A DNA stretch of 64,000 bases. Origin: Skeletonema tropicum (taxonomy: Eukaryota > Bacillariophyta > Thalassiosirophyceae > Thalassiosirales > Thalassiosiraceae). The notes under the pieces are model-generated. The model saw nothing but the letters and a program-made list of their open reading frames with translations, did no database searches and was not told the origin of the DNA. Shown piece by piece: positions 31,825 through 42,039 of this stretch; the first letter of the stretch is position 1, and the number at the start of each line of letters is the position of its first letter. The position numbers and the translations under genes were made by a program. The stretch spans positions 3,906,001-3,970,000 of the forward strand of contig CM074130.1 in NCBI GenBank assembly GCA_037178625.1, given 5' to 3'.

Positions 31825-32151
31825 TGCCCTATCGCCGCTGCCAAAATAGAGCAAGTTAATCACCGACTTATCGACCGATCGATGGCTAGTCGTTACTATG
31901 GATTATTATGTCGGTGGCGAAGCCCTCGCCGCTGCCAAATCCGCCGAGGGAAGGCAGAATGGTGGCAATTTATAACGGCGACGTCCGGCGCTCGCCGGCC
32001 ACCAAACAGGGGTTATTGAACACCCCAATGACCGTTTCTTCTGCATCCAAGCATGATAACATGATCATTATAATCCATAGTAACGACTAGCCATCGATCG
32101 GTCGATAAGTCGGTGATTAACTTGCTCTATTTTGGCAGCGGCGATAGGGCA
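31825..32151. mobile_element. Foldback (MITE-like) element with ~82-bp arms
   Basis: The left arm 31825-31905 (TGCCCTATCGCCGCTGCC...) and right arm about 32070-32151 (...GGCAGCGGCGATAGGGCA) are near-perfect reverse complements enclosing about 165 bp. No coding capacity. A target duplication could not be fixed. Confidence 0.8.
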
Positions 32152-32337
32152 TCATGTCACACCGGTCGACAGCCCATTTAACTTCATTTTTCTTTTCCCC
32201 CTTTCTCCTTGTAATTATATGTGATTATTTTGTACCTACAGGTACTACCTACACGAACACATCACCAAACCATTTTTGTTAGCCACTCATCACACAAAAT
32301 CCACAAATTCCATTGCCACCATGGCGATACTTCGCCG

Positions 32338-32870
32338 CACGCTAGTACCTCAGGGAGTGGTCGGCTACCCGGAACAAACACATTAAATCGTCTCTAATAC
32401 GTCTTTAGAATCGATTTAGTCTGTTTGTTCCGGGTACACGATCAATATTGAGAGAGCTAGAGAGTATTTTCAGCGGCAGTGTCGTGTGTTGTTGAAATCA
32501 ATGGGGTCAACACTACCGACGCTCTTTCTAGGTGAATTTCTTCATCGACGGTGCCGAGAGCACATCCTACCGGTGAATGATTAGTAAAATGGGACCTCCG
32601 CGGCCAAAGAGACGTACCGCTACCCTGATCTGCTTCGAGAACTCCTTCGACACGGAGATGTGTCATGTCTGAAATAAATATCATTTCGCCACTTCAACAT
32701 GTGCTAGTACCTCAGGAATTGGTGAATTACATGGACTTGACACATTAAATCGTCTCTCATACTTCTTTTGAATCGATTAGACCTATCCAGTCCATCTAAT
32801 TTGCAAGAATTGAGCGATGTAGAGAATATTTTCAGCAGCAGTGTCGTGTGTTGAGTAAAAAAAGACCTTG
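32338..32870 (+). repeat. Diverged direct repeat (~165 bp, two copies 360 bp apart) with a hairpin in each
   Basis: Copy 1 at about 32340-32500 and copy 2 at about 32703-32865 share GCTAGTACCTCAGG, CACATTAAATCGTCTCT, TTTTCAGC and GCAGTGTCGTGTGTTG. Copy 1 contains a stem ACCCGGAACAAACA/TGTTTGTTCCGGGT. Copy 2 keeps the loop but has a different shorter stem (ATGGACT/AGTCCAT). No ORF explains the conservation. Confidence 0.6.
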
Positions 32871-34080
32871 CTGTGGATTGTCACCCTCTAGACCAACGCC
32901 TACCTCAAGAGCAGTGCCGATAGCGCATCCATCATGCGACCATCATCACCGAAATAGAAAAGGGCAATAGCAATATCAACAGAGTCAATCGTAGTTTTCT
33001 ACTTGATGCATATCAGAAGTTAAAAAAGATGTTGGATCGAAGGGAGGTAAGTGACGTAGGTTTACTCAACAATCAACAGGCACCCTTGATAGAAAGAAAA
33101 ATTATCATGTGCTTACAAGAGCATCTGGTGCCGTTACACCGAAAGACCCCAGAAAGACAATTAATCATGAGCCTTGAGACGTGGGGGTTTGGAGTCAGCA
33201 TGTTGCATTCATTAAAAAATTGCACCATCACGAGTATCTGGAGCTTGTGACAACGCCAAAGTCACAGAATAAAAGAAGAGACTGATGCGAGTGCTGAGGA
33301 ATCAATCTTGGCTTTAAGTGATTGTTATTGATTATAGATATTACAATTACATCCAGAATGTAATCCATCATTATTTTCACTGACACTGTTGAGAAATAAA
33401 GTTTGTATCGTATTAGATATCCACAGAATAGACGCTTCCAACCGTGAATATCATTGTCATGGTATCCTTTGGTTGTTCTGGCTACTATTTTGCACTCTAA
33501 TACATTACACAGCAGCTATCGGCTTCAAACAACCGGAAGTCATGGTTGAAATGTCATAGATGGTAGCTAAACTATGGGTAATAAGTATATAATCATACGT
33601 ACTTACTTGATGCTATGTAGTCTGCCCCCGAGGGCATGCCCGAAAGTTGCAAAAATACTTGACGAAATAAGCTTCCACGGTCGGCCCACGTGGGCCAAGG
33701 TACAAGGGGCTGCCAGTAACTAAGTTTAACCCTTTAGCCCCCGGTACATACCCTTCATTTTTGCACAGATTTGGGTTTGTGCAACTTTTTGCTCCAAACC
33801 TGCCGTCACCGAACACAAAACATCAACCATGTCGTCACCTACTGTATGCGTTTGCACGGCAAACTATCCACCAAAAAACAGCAACGAGCGATGCCGCTGT
33901 TAATTATCATGACTGGCTGTGCATCGGCAACAATTTTTATGGCATAGTTGAGTTATTATTATTAAATATTCATGCAGAAGCTGACTGCCCGGATCTCCCG
34001 ACACATCAACACATCATCGGTTTGTTTCTCTTCGACACTCTACGGCAACAAAAACAGAAGAAAAGAATAATAGTGACGAC
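32871..34080. other. Interior of the large element, no supported gene; left arm of an inner inverted repeat
   Basis: Short frames here have no recognisable domain. ATAAGCTTCCACGGT at about 33667 and TGCACAGATTTGGGTTT at about 33762 are both inverted near 36277-36324, so an inner transposon of about 2.7 kb probably begins here. Confidence 0.5.
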
Positions 34081-34918
34081 TTAATTTAGCGGCATTAGCG
34101 GCCTACAAATATTTACATTGGCGTGTCCCCAATGGTTCATGGCATCCAACATGCCGTAAAATGAAGCCGGGATGACATCCTTCAACCCATCGCTATCCGT
34201 CACTCGAGAAAATGCAACCTCGCACGTGTACCTCAACTTGCAGATGGTCCTATCAGCAGACACCTCCTCAGCGGTGAATTGGCCGCGACCACTCAAGAAT
34301 TTGGGGGTGATTTGCCTGTTCATATTGGGATAGTATCGTGCTGTGTCCCAAAAGCCTCGATCCGATAGCATCACCCATCCTGGTGGACACTTCCTCAGCC
34401 GTGGTCCCCACAGCTCAACGAGCGCCTTCTCTGATACACGAGCAAGGAATAAATTAGTGTGCTCAAAACTTAAACCCATTGGCGTGCACCATGAAATGCA
34501 ACGCACTGCACTAGCGTGGACTTTGTCAGAATAGCACGCGCGAGTGAAGAGTGTATTCTTCCGTGGAGTAAATATCTTGAAGTCTTTGCCGTCAGGTATT
34601 GCACAAACATTGGATCATATCTTTCTTCCTGATTCTCTCCGACTTCCGTGCCTTTGGTAATATTGGCTTTGGTAGTGCAGGAACATTAAAGTAAGTGATG
34701 CTGCTATCGTTGAGCGCCTCCAGCTTCTTCATCAACGTATCACACGCAGGTTTGCCACATACGCATCGCGTTTGCTCTTTCCGCTTCTTACGTACTGGCG
34801 CTTTGGACGGAGATGATGGAGCGTCATCTGAAGGCTTTTTGGATGGCGAGTTCTTCTGCCTCTTCTCTCCGCGGGCTCTCCTCTTTGGACTATTGTACTG
34901 ATTGCTACGAGTCTTCAT
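34081..34918 (-). pseudogene. Remnant of an ISL2EU-like (PIF/Harbinger superfamily) transposase
   Basis: The minus-strand frame 34506-34081 has the end of a DDE transposase: VMLSDRGFWDTARYYPNMN (third strand with Asp), TPKFLSGRGQFTAEEVSADR, then a CKLRYTCEVAFSRVTDSDG region with the catalytic Glu. The FLxGRxQFTxEE signature is characteristic of the ISL2EU/IS4EU group. An upstream frame 34918-34592 is basic (SPKRRARGEKRQK) with a CVCGKPACD cysteine motif and may be its N-terminus. The central catalytic part is absent, so this is a decayed, internally deleted copy. Confidence 0.65.
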
Positions 34919-35112
34919 ATTGATTTTTATGACCAGAATGAGAATACAGAATATTGAACGGAATGGTTTGAAATGCGAGTATGAACGGATTATAGATCAC
35001 AAAATTTGGTCATGAAATATTGGACGCTACATTTTTCTGCGCTTTGCAGCAGATACAAACAAAGGAGTAAAGATGCGTTGCATAATTTAGCAGTAGTAAC
35101 ATAAATGCCATC

Positions 35113-36167
35113 ATGGGCTTCCCTAAGATTTCCAAGAAGATAAAGGCAGCTTCTAAAAGGGGTAGCCTGATCATTCCAAATACAAGTCTAGATCAGTATG
35201 CTCCAACATTCATTCCTCATCCAAAAGTAATCAACCGCAGGTTTGGTCTTGATGTGTCCGTGTTTCTTCATAAAGCACTAGGGAATATTGTATCAGCGGG
35301 AGAGTTCCAAGTATCACCAAAGATACCGTTACCAAAAGACCCATTGGACACAACTCGTAGCCTCCCACCGAACTCAGAGATCTATTTCAAGGACTGCCCG
35401 ATTGGAATACTGCCACAGAATGTATTGTTGGATTGGATGGTTTATCATGGAGTACCTATGCCGAAGGGAACTTCAAGATTGTCTCTCATCAAGCAAGTGC
35501 GACTAGCATACGAGAACAAGCAGCCATTGGACCGAGAGCGCATCAGCCTCAACGAAGCCGTAAAGACAAAGTCTTACATTTCCTGGGAGACGATGGCAGG
35601 TGTCTCGGAATTGAGATGGAATAATGACAAGTAAAAAAGAAGGATAGCGACGAAAGTGCAGCAGATGATGAGATGGCGGCTTTACAGAGCGACCTGAAGG
35701 CAGGGAGAGATGTAAAGAGTATTGATTTGTGCCAGAGATTGGATGATCATCTGCAACAGAGCAAAGAAACAAAGGCGATCGACGGTGAGATCAATAGTAG
35801 AAATTTGCAGGTTCGTGATGCGGCGACTAAGACTAAATCTTCCCGGGTGACAGCGGATGACATCCATAAATTCAACCGTGATGTCGTGCAAAAAACGCTG
35901 CCTCCTAAACGCCAATACGTGAAGCTTGTCCGCCATAAGTGCCTCCAAGAAATGATGGACGATAAGTTTATTGACGACGATAATGCTTTGAGTCATTACC
36001 TCCGATTCTTCTCTGACGATCGCAATGAAGACTTGCGTCAGAAGCATCAAACAACGCGCCTCAAACTTACAGGTGATGATGTGTGTGGAAACTATGATAA
36101 AGAATTTCTGGACAAATATTTTGATAGTGACGACGATAGTGATGATGACGATGATGGTGCCTCCTAA
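35113..36167 (+). pseudogene. Transposon-associated protein with a possible FEN/XPG-like N-terminus and SAP-like motif, frame broken
   Basis: It begins MGFPKISKKIKAASKRG and then GLDVSVFLHKAL (Asp47). This resembles the XPG/FEN N-terminal start (MGI...L) and its DAS.FLY..L strand, but is too short to be certain. A helix-loop-helix at about 104-136 (VLLDWMVYHGVPMPKGTSRL) looks like a SAP DNA-binding motif. The frame stops at 35634; allowing a two-base excess near GACAAGTAAAA, it continues as KKKDSDESAADDEMAAL to 36167 (about 350 aa), ending in poly-Asp. FEN catalytic acidic residues of the central domain are not seen. It lies head-to-head with the ISL2EU remnant inside the same inner inverted repeats. 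Confidence 0.45.
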
Positions 36168-36364
36168 ATTTTATTAATATCATGCTTGTTTTGTTGTTTC
36201 ATTGCGTAGTATGGGATGGTGACAACATGCCGCAGCTTCATGATCTTCGTGTTTTGATGGCCAAAAAAATCCTCAAACCCAAATCTGTGCAATCCGGGCG
36301 CGCCATTTCCACCGTGGAAGCTTATGGTAAAAAAATGGAAAAACTAAGTTAACGCTATGTACCA

Positions 36365-36780
36365 GAGAGTGGCGGGAGCCAAAAAAAATTTTACTAACAA
36401 AAGTGCTAACAAACATGGCGTCCGACCTGATCACTATATTGGCAGCGCGTTTAGCATGTTATGTGATCATCTTCACGGACCGCCCACTATTGCAATCGAT
36501 TCAGCATGTCTTCTTTTGTCGGAAAGTAATCAATTTATAGTTTATACTCAAAATAATGACCTCAGCCTAATCAGTTTCCTACCTCACCAAAATTGGCTAT
36601 ATTTGCATATTTACTAGGGAAATGAAAGTAGCAAACTTTGGTGTGATAGTGTTTCATGATGCAATAGTCTATAATCCGAGGTCAAAACACCATTGAACTA
36701 CAAATTTCATGTAGTTTTCGAGTATCTTCACGCATATGTACTAAAAGGTGCTTTTAACACTTTCCTACGTACCAACCATA
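36365..36780 (+). repeat. Dispersed repeat, copy 2
   Basis: Reverse-complement partner of 15840-16200. The longest shared blocks are GAGTATCTTCACGCAT and TGTTTGTTAGCACTTTT. It lies between the inner element and the right terminal repeat of the 7.3-kb element. Confidence 0.75.
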
Positions 36781-37363
36781 CATAGCCCATGGTTTTTTAC
36801 TAGCGATTTTCACGTAGATGCTGACACACCGTGAGACAGCAATACCCTTTCTATCGGCTGCTGGCAATGGAATCAAAGCATAAAATTAGGCAGACTATTC
36901 ACTACCACCCTGCTGAGAATAATAGTGCTCTTGGAATCATTAAAATCGGGCTACTACAAGCGGAGTTCTGATATTTTGACTCTGTTTGCCCTCGTTTGCC
37001 CTCTGGTACATAGCGTTAAATGGGATTATGACCATTTTGGACCGGTGTGGTTGCCGTTGGTTGACTGGTCGGCGGGTGGTGATCATGATGTCATCGCGAA
37101 GAAAGCTAGTGAGCATTTCGACACGCGGGCATTATTTTTGAGCTCTTCGTTCGGCCCGTTTGGGTGCTTGAGACTTTAGAGCTTCTACGAAGACATTCCT
37201 CTCTACATACCTTAAAGTACCATAATCGTACATACTAGTACTACACATCACTTTCAAACGCACTCATTTGACATCCATTCTTCCACACTACCATCACTTC
37301 TTTAGACCAAATCAACCTTCTGAATGCTATCGTAGATGCGAGACCTGTAGTGTGGCCGCACCC

Positions 37364-37703
37364 TGCAATGGATGATGGATGATGGATGGGAATGTCAGTC
37401 AACAGTTGTAAAAGTAGATCGTCGTCTCAGTCACGCACACACGCGCACATACACGCGCACATACACGCGCACATACACGCGCACATACACGCGCACATAC
37501 ACGCGCACATAAGTACGATGTACGTAACATCATAAACACGTCGCCATCCGGATGGATGGCGAAGGCTGCACGTCGCCATCCGATCCGAAAAGATCCGAAT
37601 CTGAATCCATCTGCCTTCGCAATCTTTATCATCCGTGCACTGGGCCAGCAAATTTGCATCATTTCATCCCATAAATTTCATCCTTATCACAAAGATTCGT
37701 AAC
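37364..37703. other. Lipase upstream region with a 12-bp minisatellite
   Basis: ACACGCGCACAT is repeated about six times at 37437-37512. GATGGATG microrepeats lie at about 37370-37390, and an inverted pair GCCATCCGGATGGATGGC lies near 37540-37560. Confidence 0.7.
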
Positions 37704-39516
37704 ATGTTGATCCCCGAACCTGTCGAAGCAGCTTTAAACTTTCCATGGCATTTGACCAAGGGGTTAGCCCACGTCTCGCTCTGGCCAGTTCGTGCGATCA
37801 TGAACACTCCTGACATGCCCACTACGCACAAGCCCAAGGACGGAGAAAGTGTGTATGACATAGCTGAGCCCATGGTGGATCTGGCATCGATCATCTACTA
37901 TTACACTGAGCTTCGAAGCGAGACGAAGAATCTTCTTAGTAAGTATGCTGAGAAATTCGAACTAACCACCCATGAAATTGATGTCATCCGTAATGCCATT
38001 ATCAACACAGAGACAGCGCTTGAAGCTGTGAAGCAAGTTGAGCAAGCCGACGCATCTACATCGAATGCTGTGGCTGACTATCAAACAAGCTTGAAGCAAT
38101 TGGAAGATATCAAGAGTCGCTTCAATCTCGGCACCGGCGATATCGAGGTATTCACGACGTACTTCAATATTCTGAAGGAGCCCAAATCAGCTGTTGGTAT
38201 CAAGAGTGACCTTCTCTTGTACAATGACTTCATCAGTCCTGCATTTAGGGCAAGCTTCGGAGGATCGGACTGGAATGTGGGCAATATTCTCAGCATGGTT
38301 GACAGGGATCCTTCGATGTATGTCGTAGAGATTGACGAGTAAGTTGCATGTTGGAAGTCATTGTTTTTCTCTGTCAATATGAAATATACGCTCATGCTCT
38401 CAATTGTTGTAATCTCTTCTATAGTGATTTTACCAACAGAACCATCGCAAAGCCCATCAATGGGTTTCAATCGGAACTTGTCTACGCCATCGTCGTCAGC
38501 CCTGCAAACAAGAGAGTTACTGTAACCTTCCGAGGAAGTGTGAATGCCAATGATTGGATCACGAATACTTATAATTTGTTTGAGATGACAGATTTCAAGC
38601 TCCCTGGGTACACCTCTGAAGAAAATTCTCGAATGGATACTCGCCAGTCATACGGCCGAGTGCACGAAGGGTTCTACAATTATCTTTTTGCCAAAACCAA
38701 GAAGGGCGCAAATGAGAGCTGCTTGAGTAAGTCGGAGGAGATTATGGGAATTCTTACCGATCTATTCGAGAACGAGTGTCAGGGTTATTCTCTCTTCGTC
38801 ACTGGGCACAGTCTAGGTAAGTGAACATATGGCTGAAAAATGATGTGTTTCAAATGTATCGTACGCAACTCTGACAGTCTTTCGTTTGATCAAACAGGAG
38901 GAGCTCTGAGCACACTCTTTGCTGCCAGGGCTGCCGCCTTCGGCCAGTTCGGCAAAGTAACCAATGTCTCATTTGCTTCGCCTTTTGTAGGCGGCCAAGA
39001 GTTCCGTGACTTTTTCTATTCTCTAGAGAAGAAGAACTTGATCAGGCACATCCGTTTCTCCAACGAGGAGGATATCGTCCCACTTATCCCATTTGTGGCT
39101 CCTAATGGAATTGCTCTTCCGGAAATGTACAAGCACGTAAGTTGATACGGTGTCCTTTACATTGGATTCAATTGTCAGCTGCAGCATCTTCTCATCATGA
39201 CCTTCTTCTTCTTCTTCTCTCTCGACTTCCACAGGTTGGCATGAACATCCGCATGTACGACGGCTCTCACCTTCTCTTCCCCAAATGCCGTCTCTTCTAC
39301 CCCAAGGAGGGATCCCTCCCCAACGAGATTCGTAACGCTGCTCTCAATAACCTTCCCATGGGACTCAGCGTCGGCGTCATCAGCAAGCACCTTTGCCCTG
39401 AGTATTGCACTCGTTTGGAGAGTTCTAGTGAGGAGTTGAAGAAGGTTTCGGTTGAGGGTTTGTATGCGGATGCTGAAATTACTGGTTGGTCTACTGATTT
39501 GGTCATGAAGAAGTAA
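37704..39516 (+). CDS. Class-3 (alpha/beta-hydrolase) lipase, four exons (515 aa)
   Basis: Exons are 37704-38338, 38425-38816, 38898-39136 and 39235-39516. The introns of 86, 81 and 98 bp are GT-AG and the joined frame is intact. The nucleophile elbow GHSLGG is completed across the second intron. A conserved strand ahead of it is KRVTVTFRGSVNANDW. The probable catalytic Asp lies in NEEDIVPLIP and the His in SKHLCPEY near the C-terminus. The N-terminal 200 residues are helical and family-unspecific. Class-3 lipases hydrolyse tri- or diacylglycerols or galactolipids; substrate and location are not deducible, and no clear signal peptide is seen. I chose ATG 37704 because the frame upstream contains no other ATG. 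Confidence 0.92.
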
Positions 39517-39643
39517 GCAGGTAACGAGTAATACCGTGGGTATCTTGAAGATACATTTGTAAAGAAAACAGAGTAGGAAGGGCTAGGTTATAGAAGTATA
39601 AACTGCACTAACTATGAGTGCACTAGCTTACTGTAATTGTAAG

Positions 39644-41530
39644 TCAATACAATCTAGAATGTGACTGGAGATTCACTCTACGCTTCCACGTTGGAACCTT
39701 CTCTCTTCCATTAGCATCATTTCCATCACCACCATTGGCAGCAGATGTGTCCATAACAGCACCTCCACGACCGCTAGCAACACTCAGATTACCAACTCTT
39801 TCTGTAGAACTCCTGCGGTTGTGGTGATGCACATGTTGTTGTTGTTGTTTACTGTAACCATACTCATACTCCATCGGAGCATCTTCCATTTCTTCATCTT
39901 CTTCATGACTCTGCATTACAGTAGTATTGGTTGCCGATTTGGGTACATACGCAGCAGGTGGAGGAGGTTGATGCATCATCATCTCCGCAGTGCCCAACTG
40001 CTGATAACTCCCACCACCACCACCACCGCCATGAGTTGGCAATGATCGAAAACTCCCACCTCCGCCACCACTTCCATCATGGGTATGACATCCATCACTC
40101 CCAAGTGAATGAACAGAAGAGTGATTGTTGTCACGATGAAGTCGTGCAATCCGTTCCTTGTGTAATCCACCCAATATACTGTTGAGTGATGTAAAATCCG
40201 AAGATTGAGTGGTAGTACCAGCTATAGCCACATGCTGCTGTTCCTGTGGTTGATGCTGTGCCACATTATTGTTCGATTGAATTCTACTACTACCCAATGA
40301 CGACGACGCACCACCACCACTACCACCAATCGGTAGCGGAGAAGGTGCCCCCATACCCAAAACAACCGTACTACCCCCATCCCCCGGCCCCGATAATGCC
40401 GACATGGTCGTATTTGCCCCAATACTAATTGCACTTAAACTAGCCTCATCTTCAGCTAGACTTGTTTCTTCTTCGGTAACGGAACTGCAGCAGTCACCCA
40501 TGAGTAGGACCGATGATCCAACATTATTGTTGTCATTGTTGTTGTTGGGTGCAACTATTCCCCCCACCATGGCATGTTGTGCTGCCACCATTAATGGATC
40601 GGGTAGATTATTATTAGTAGTAGTAGTATCATGATGATAATGATGATGTGACGATTCATCATCATTCATGAGTTTATTTGGAGAAGGTTTCATGTTCATC
40701 ATGTCCAATTCTTCCACTTGTAACTCATCATCATTTTCGTTGCTGTTATTATTGTTGTGAATGTGCTCCTCTACTCCATACAATTTCAATTGAGGTTGTT
40801 GCTGGAACTGCAACGTTTTCTTGATGATGGGTGCTGCTGCCTGACTGCTACCTGGTAATTTTTTGGTACCACTACCACCACCACCGTTGTAAAAGGCTAA
40901 GCGACGTTTTCGTGGTGCTACCGCAGCGGTAGTCATGGCGGCACAGCTAACATCATCGTCATTGTAGTATCCATCTGTGCTGTTGTTATTTTGACTATTA
41001 TTGTCATCTTGATTGTTGTTATTGTAGCTAGCAGTTAGATGGGATGATGAACCGCCAACAGTTTGAGTCGTCAAAGGAGACTTCATCATCCTCATCTTTC
41101 GTTGCTGCTGCTGTGCAAGACTTCTCCGAAACATGCCATTATCATTTGACCCCATGGATTGTAAACTTGCCACCCAAGAGCTAGCCATACTCTCCTCTTC
41201 TTCATCTTGTTGAGAGGATTCTTCTTCGGCGGTATTAGCGTTGCAATTATTATTGGGATAATAATGGTCCTCTTGTTCATCTTCACCTAGATAATTGTTA
41301 TCGAGGACTTCATCATGCCGTGCAAATTGATGATGATCGTTATTATTGTCGGCAAATAATAATTGCGGAGGATGATTAGTGAATGATGCTGACGACGTCG
41401 TGTTGTTGCTGGTACTTCGATCCAATCGCAATCGTTTGAAGGATCTGCCGGTCGCCGAAACGAATTGTTGACAGTCGGACGTGGGGAGACGCCGTTTGGA
41501 GTTCGTTTGTTGGTTTGAAATGGAGCTCAT
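39644..41530 (-). CDS. Low-complexity Asn/Ser/Gln/Gly-rich protein (628 aa), unknown
   Basis: Intact single-exon frame made mostly of Asn, Ser, Gln, His and Gly runs with acidic patches, starting MSSISNQQTNSKRRLPTS. Short basic segments (FKRLRLDR, PRKRRLAF) could be nuclear localisation signals. The C-terminal end GREKVPTWKRRVNLQ is the only non-repetitive segment and may be the functional motif. Composition resembles diatom transcription regulators, but no DNA-binding domain is recognised. Convergent with the lipase gene, 127 bp apart. Confidence 0.7.
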   Translation of the reverse strand: MSSISNQQTNSKRRLPTSDCQQFVSATGRSFKRLRLDRSTSNNTTSSASFTNHPPQLLFADNNNDHHQFARHDEVLDNNYLGEDEQEDHYYPNNNCNANTAEEESSQQDEEEESMASSWVASLQSMGSNDNGMFRRSLAQQQQRKMRMMKSPLTTQTVGGSSSHLTASYNNNNQDDNNSQNNNSTDGYYNDDDVSCAAMTTAAVAPRKRRLAFYNGGGGSGTKKLPGSSQAAAPIIKKTLQFQQQPQLKLYGVEEHIHNNNNSNENDDELQVEELDMMNMKPSPNKLMNDDESSHHHYHHDTTTTNNNLPDPLMVAAQHAMVGGIVAPNNNNDNNNVGSSVLLMGDCCSSVTEEETSLAEDEASLSAISIGANTTMSALSGPGDGGSTVVLGMGAPSPLPIGGSGGGASSSLGSSRIQSNNNVAQHQPQEQQHVAIAGTTTQSSDFTSLNSILGGLHKERIARLHRDNNHSSVHSLGSDGCHTHDGSGGGGGSFRSLPTHGGGGGGGSYQQLGTAEMMMHQPPPPAAYVPKSATNTTVMQSHEEDEEMEDAPMEYEYGYSKQQQQHVHHHNRRSSTERVGNLSVASGRGGAVMDTSAANGGDGNDANGREKVPTWKRRVNLQSHSRLY

Positions 41531-42039
41531 GATGGGGATGGATTGGATGAGTGTTATAATTGATGAGGCGTCTTTCTTCTACTATTGGCTGTATCTAGCT
41601 TGCTACACAGCTGCCCAGTACTTTCGCTGAGATGAATCGTTCCAACGTGGATAGATAGATTATGATGGAAACGGTTCGAACCCTTGCTACCTCCTTGCTC
41701 GTTGATCGGGTGGAGTCGGAGTTGAATTCCTTGAATTTGCGAGCCATCCTTGAAGAAGTTATTGCAGCGGTACCAACTTTCTCAATGGAAGTGTATGTGT
41801 GTCTCATCGTTTCCCACGACCATCCACCAGGGTCATTTTCAGTCACTGGACATCGGAGGAGGCAAAAACTGATGCTGATGACCATGAAATGATCAGGGAT
41901 GTCAAAGACACGAGTACTAACTATGAAAGTTAATCATCATGCCATAATATATTTTGCTTATGCATTGTACGAGATTGTACAAAGTATCCAGATCCGCATT
42001 AGCCAGCAGCGCGCGTGTGTCTACCGCAACTGAATACCA
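41531..42039. promoter_or_regulatory. Divergent intergenic region
   Basis: It separates the 628-aa gene (minus) from the glycan enzyme (plus). Short frames exist on both strands (for example 41885-41595) but are unsupported. No specific motif assigned. Confidence 0.35.

Larger units (their letters stand above)
33667..36324. mobile_element. Inner inverted-repeat element carrying the ISL2EU-like remnant
   Basis: ATAAGCTTCCACGGT at 33667 and TGCACAGATTTGGGTTT at about 33762 recur inverted at about 36311-36324 and 36277-36293, but with unequal spacing between the two blocks. The outer boundaries and target duplication are unclear. Confidence 0.4.
30055..37353. mobile_element. 7.3-kb element with ~250-bp terminal inverted repeats and 10-bp target duplication (Mutator-like structure)
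   Basis: The left end ACACTACAGGTCTCG is inverted at the right end (37339-37353). Similarity extends about 250 bp inward, very strong in AAGCACCCAAACGGGCCG, AACGAAGAGCTCAAAAATAA and TGCCCGCGTGTCGAAAT. GGCCGCACCC is directly repeated at 30045-30054 and 37354-37363. Long inverted repeats with 9-11-bp duplications are the Mutator-like pattern. No MULE transposase is visible; the interior is filled by later insertions and remnants of other elements, so it is a non-autonomous carrier or a heavily invaded old copy. Confidence 0.85.

Noticed and set aside
33029..33250. 73-aa frame in the large element
   Set aside because: No domain, no codon pattern and no conserved neighbour; most likely chance.
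41660..41700. GGTTCGAACCC resembling a tRNA T-arm
   Set aside because: Flanking bases do not form the T stem, and no acceptor, D-arm or anticodon arm could be folded around it.
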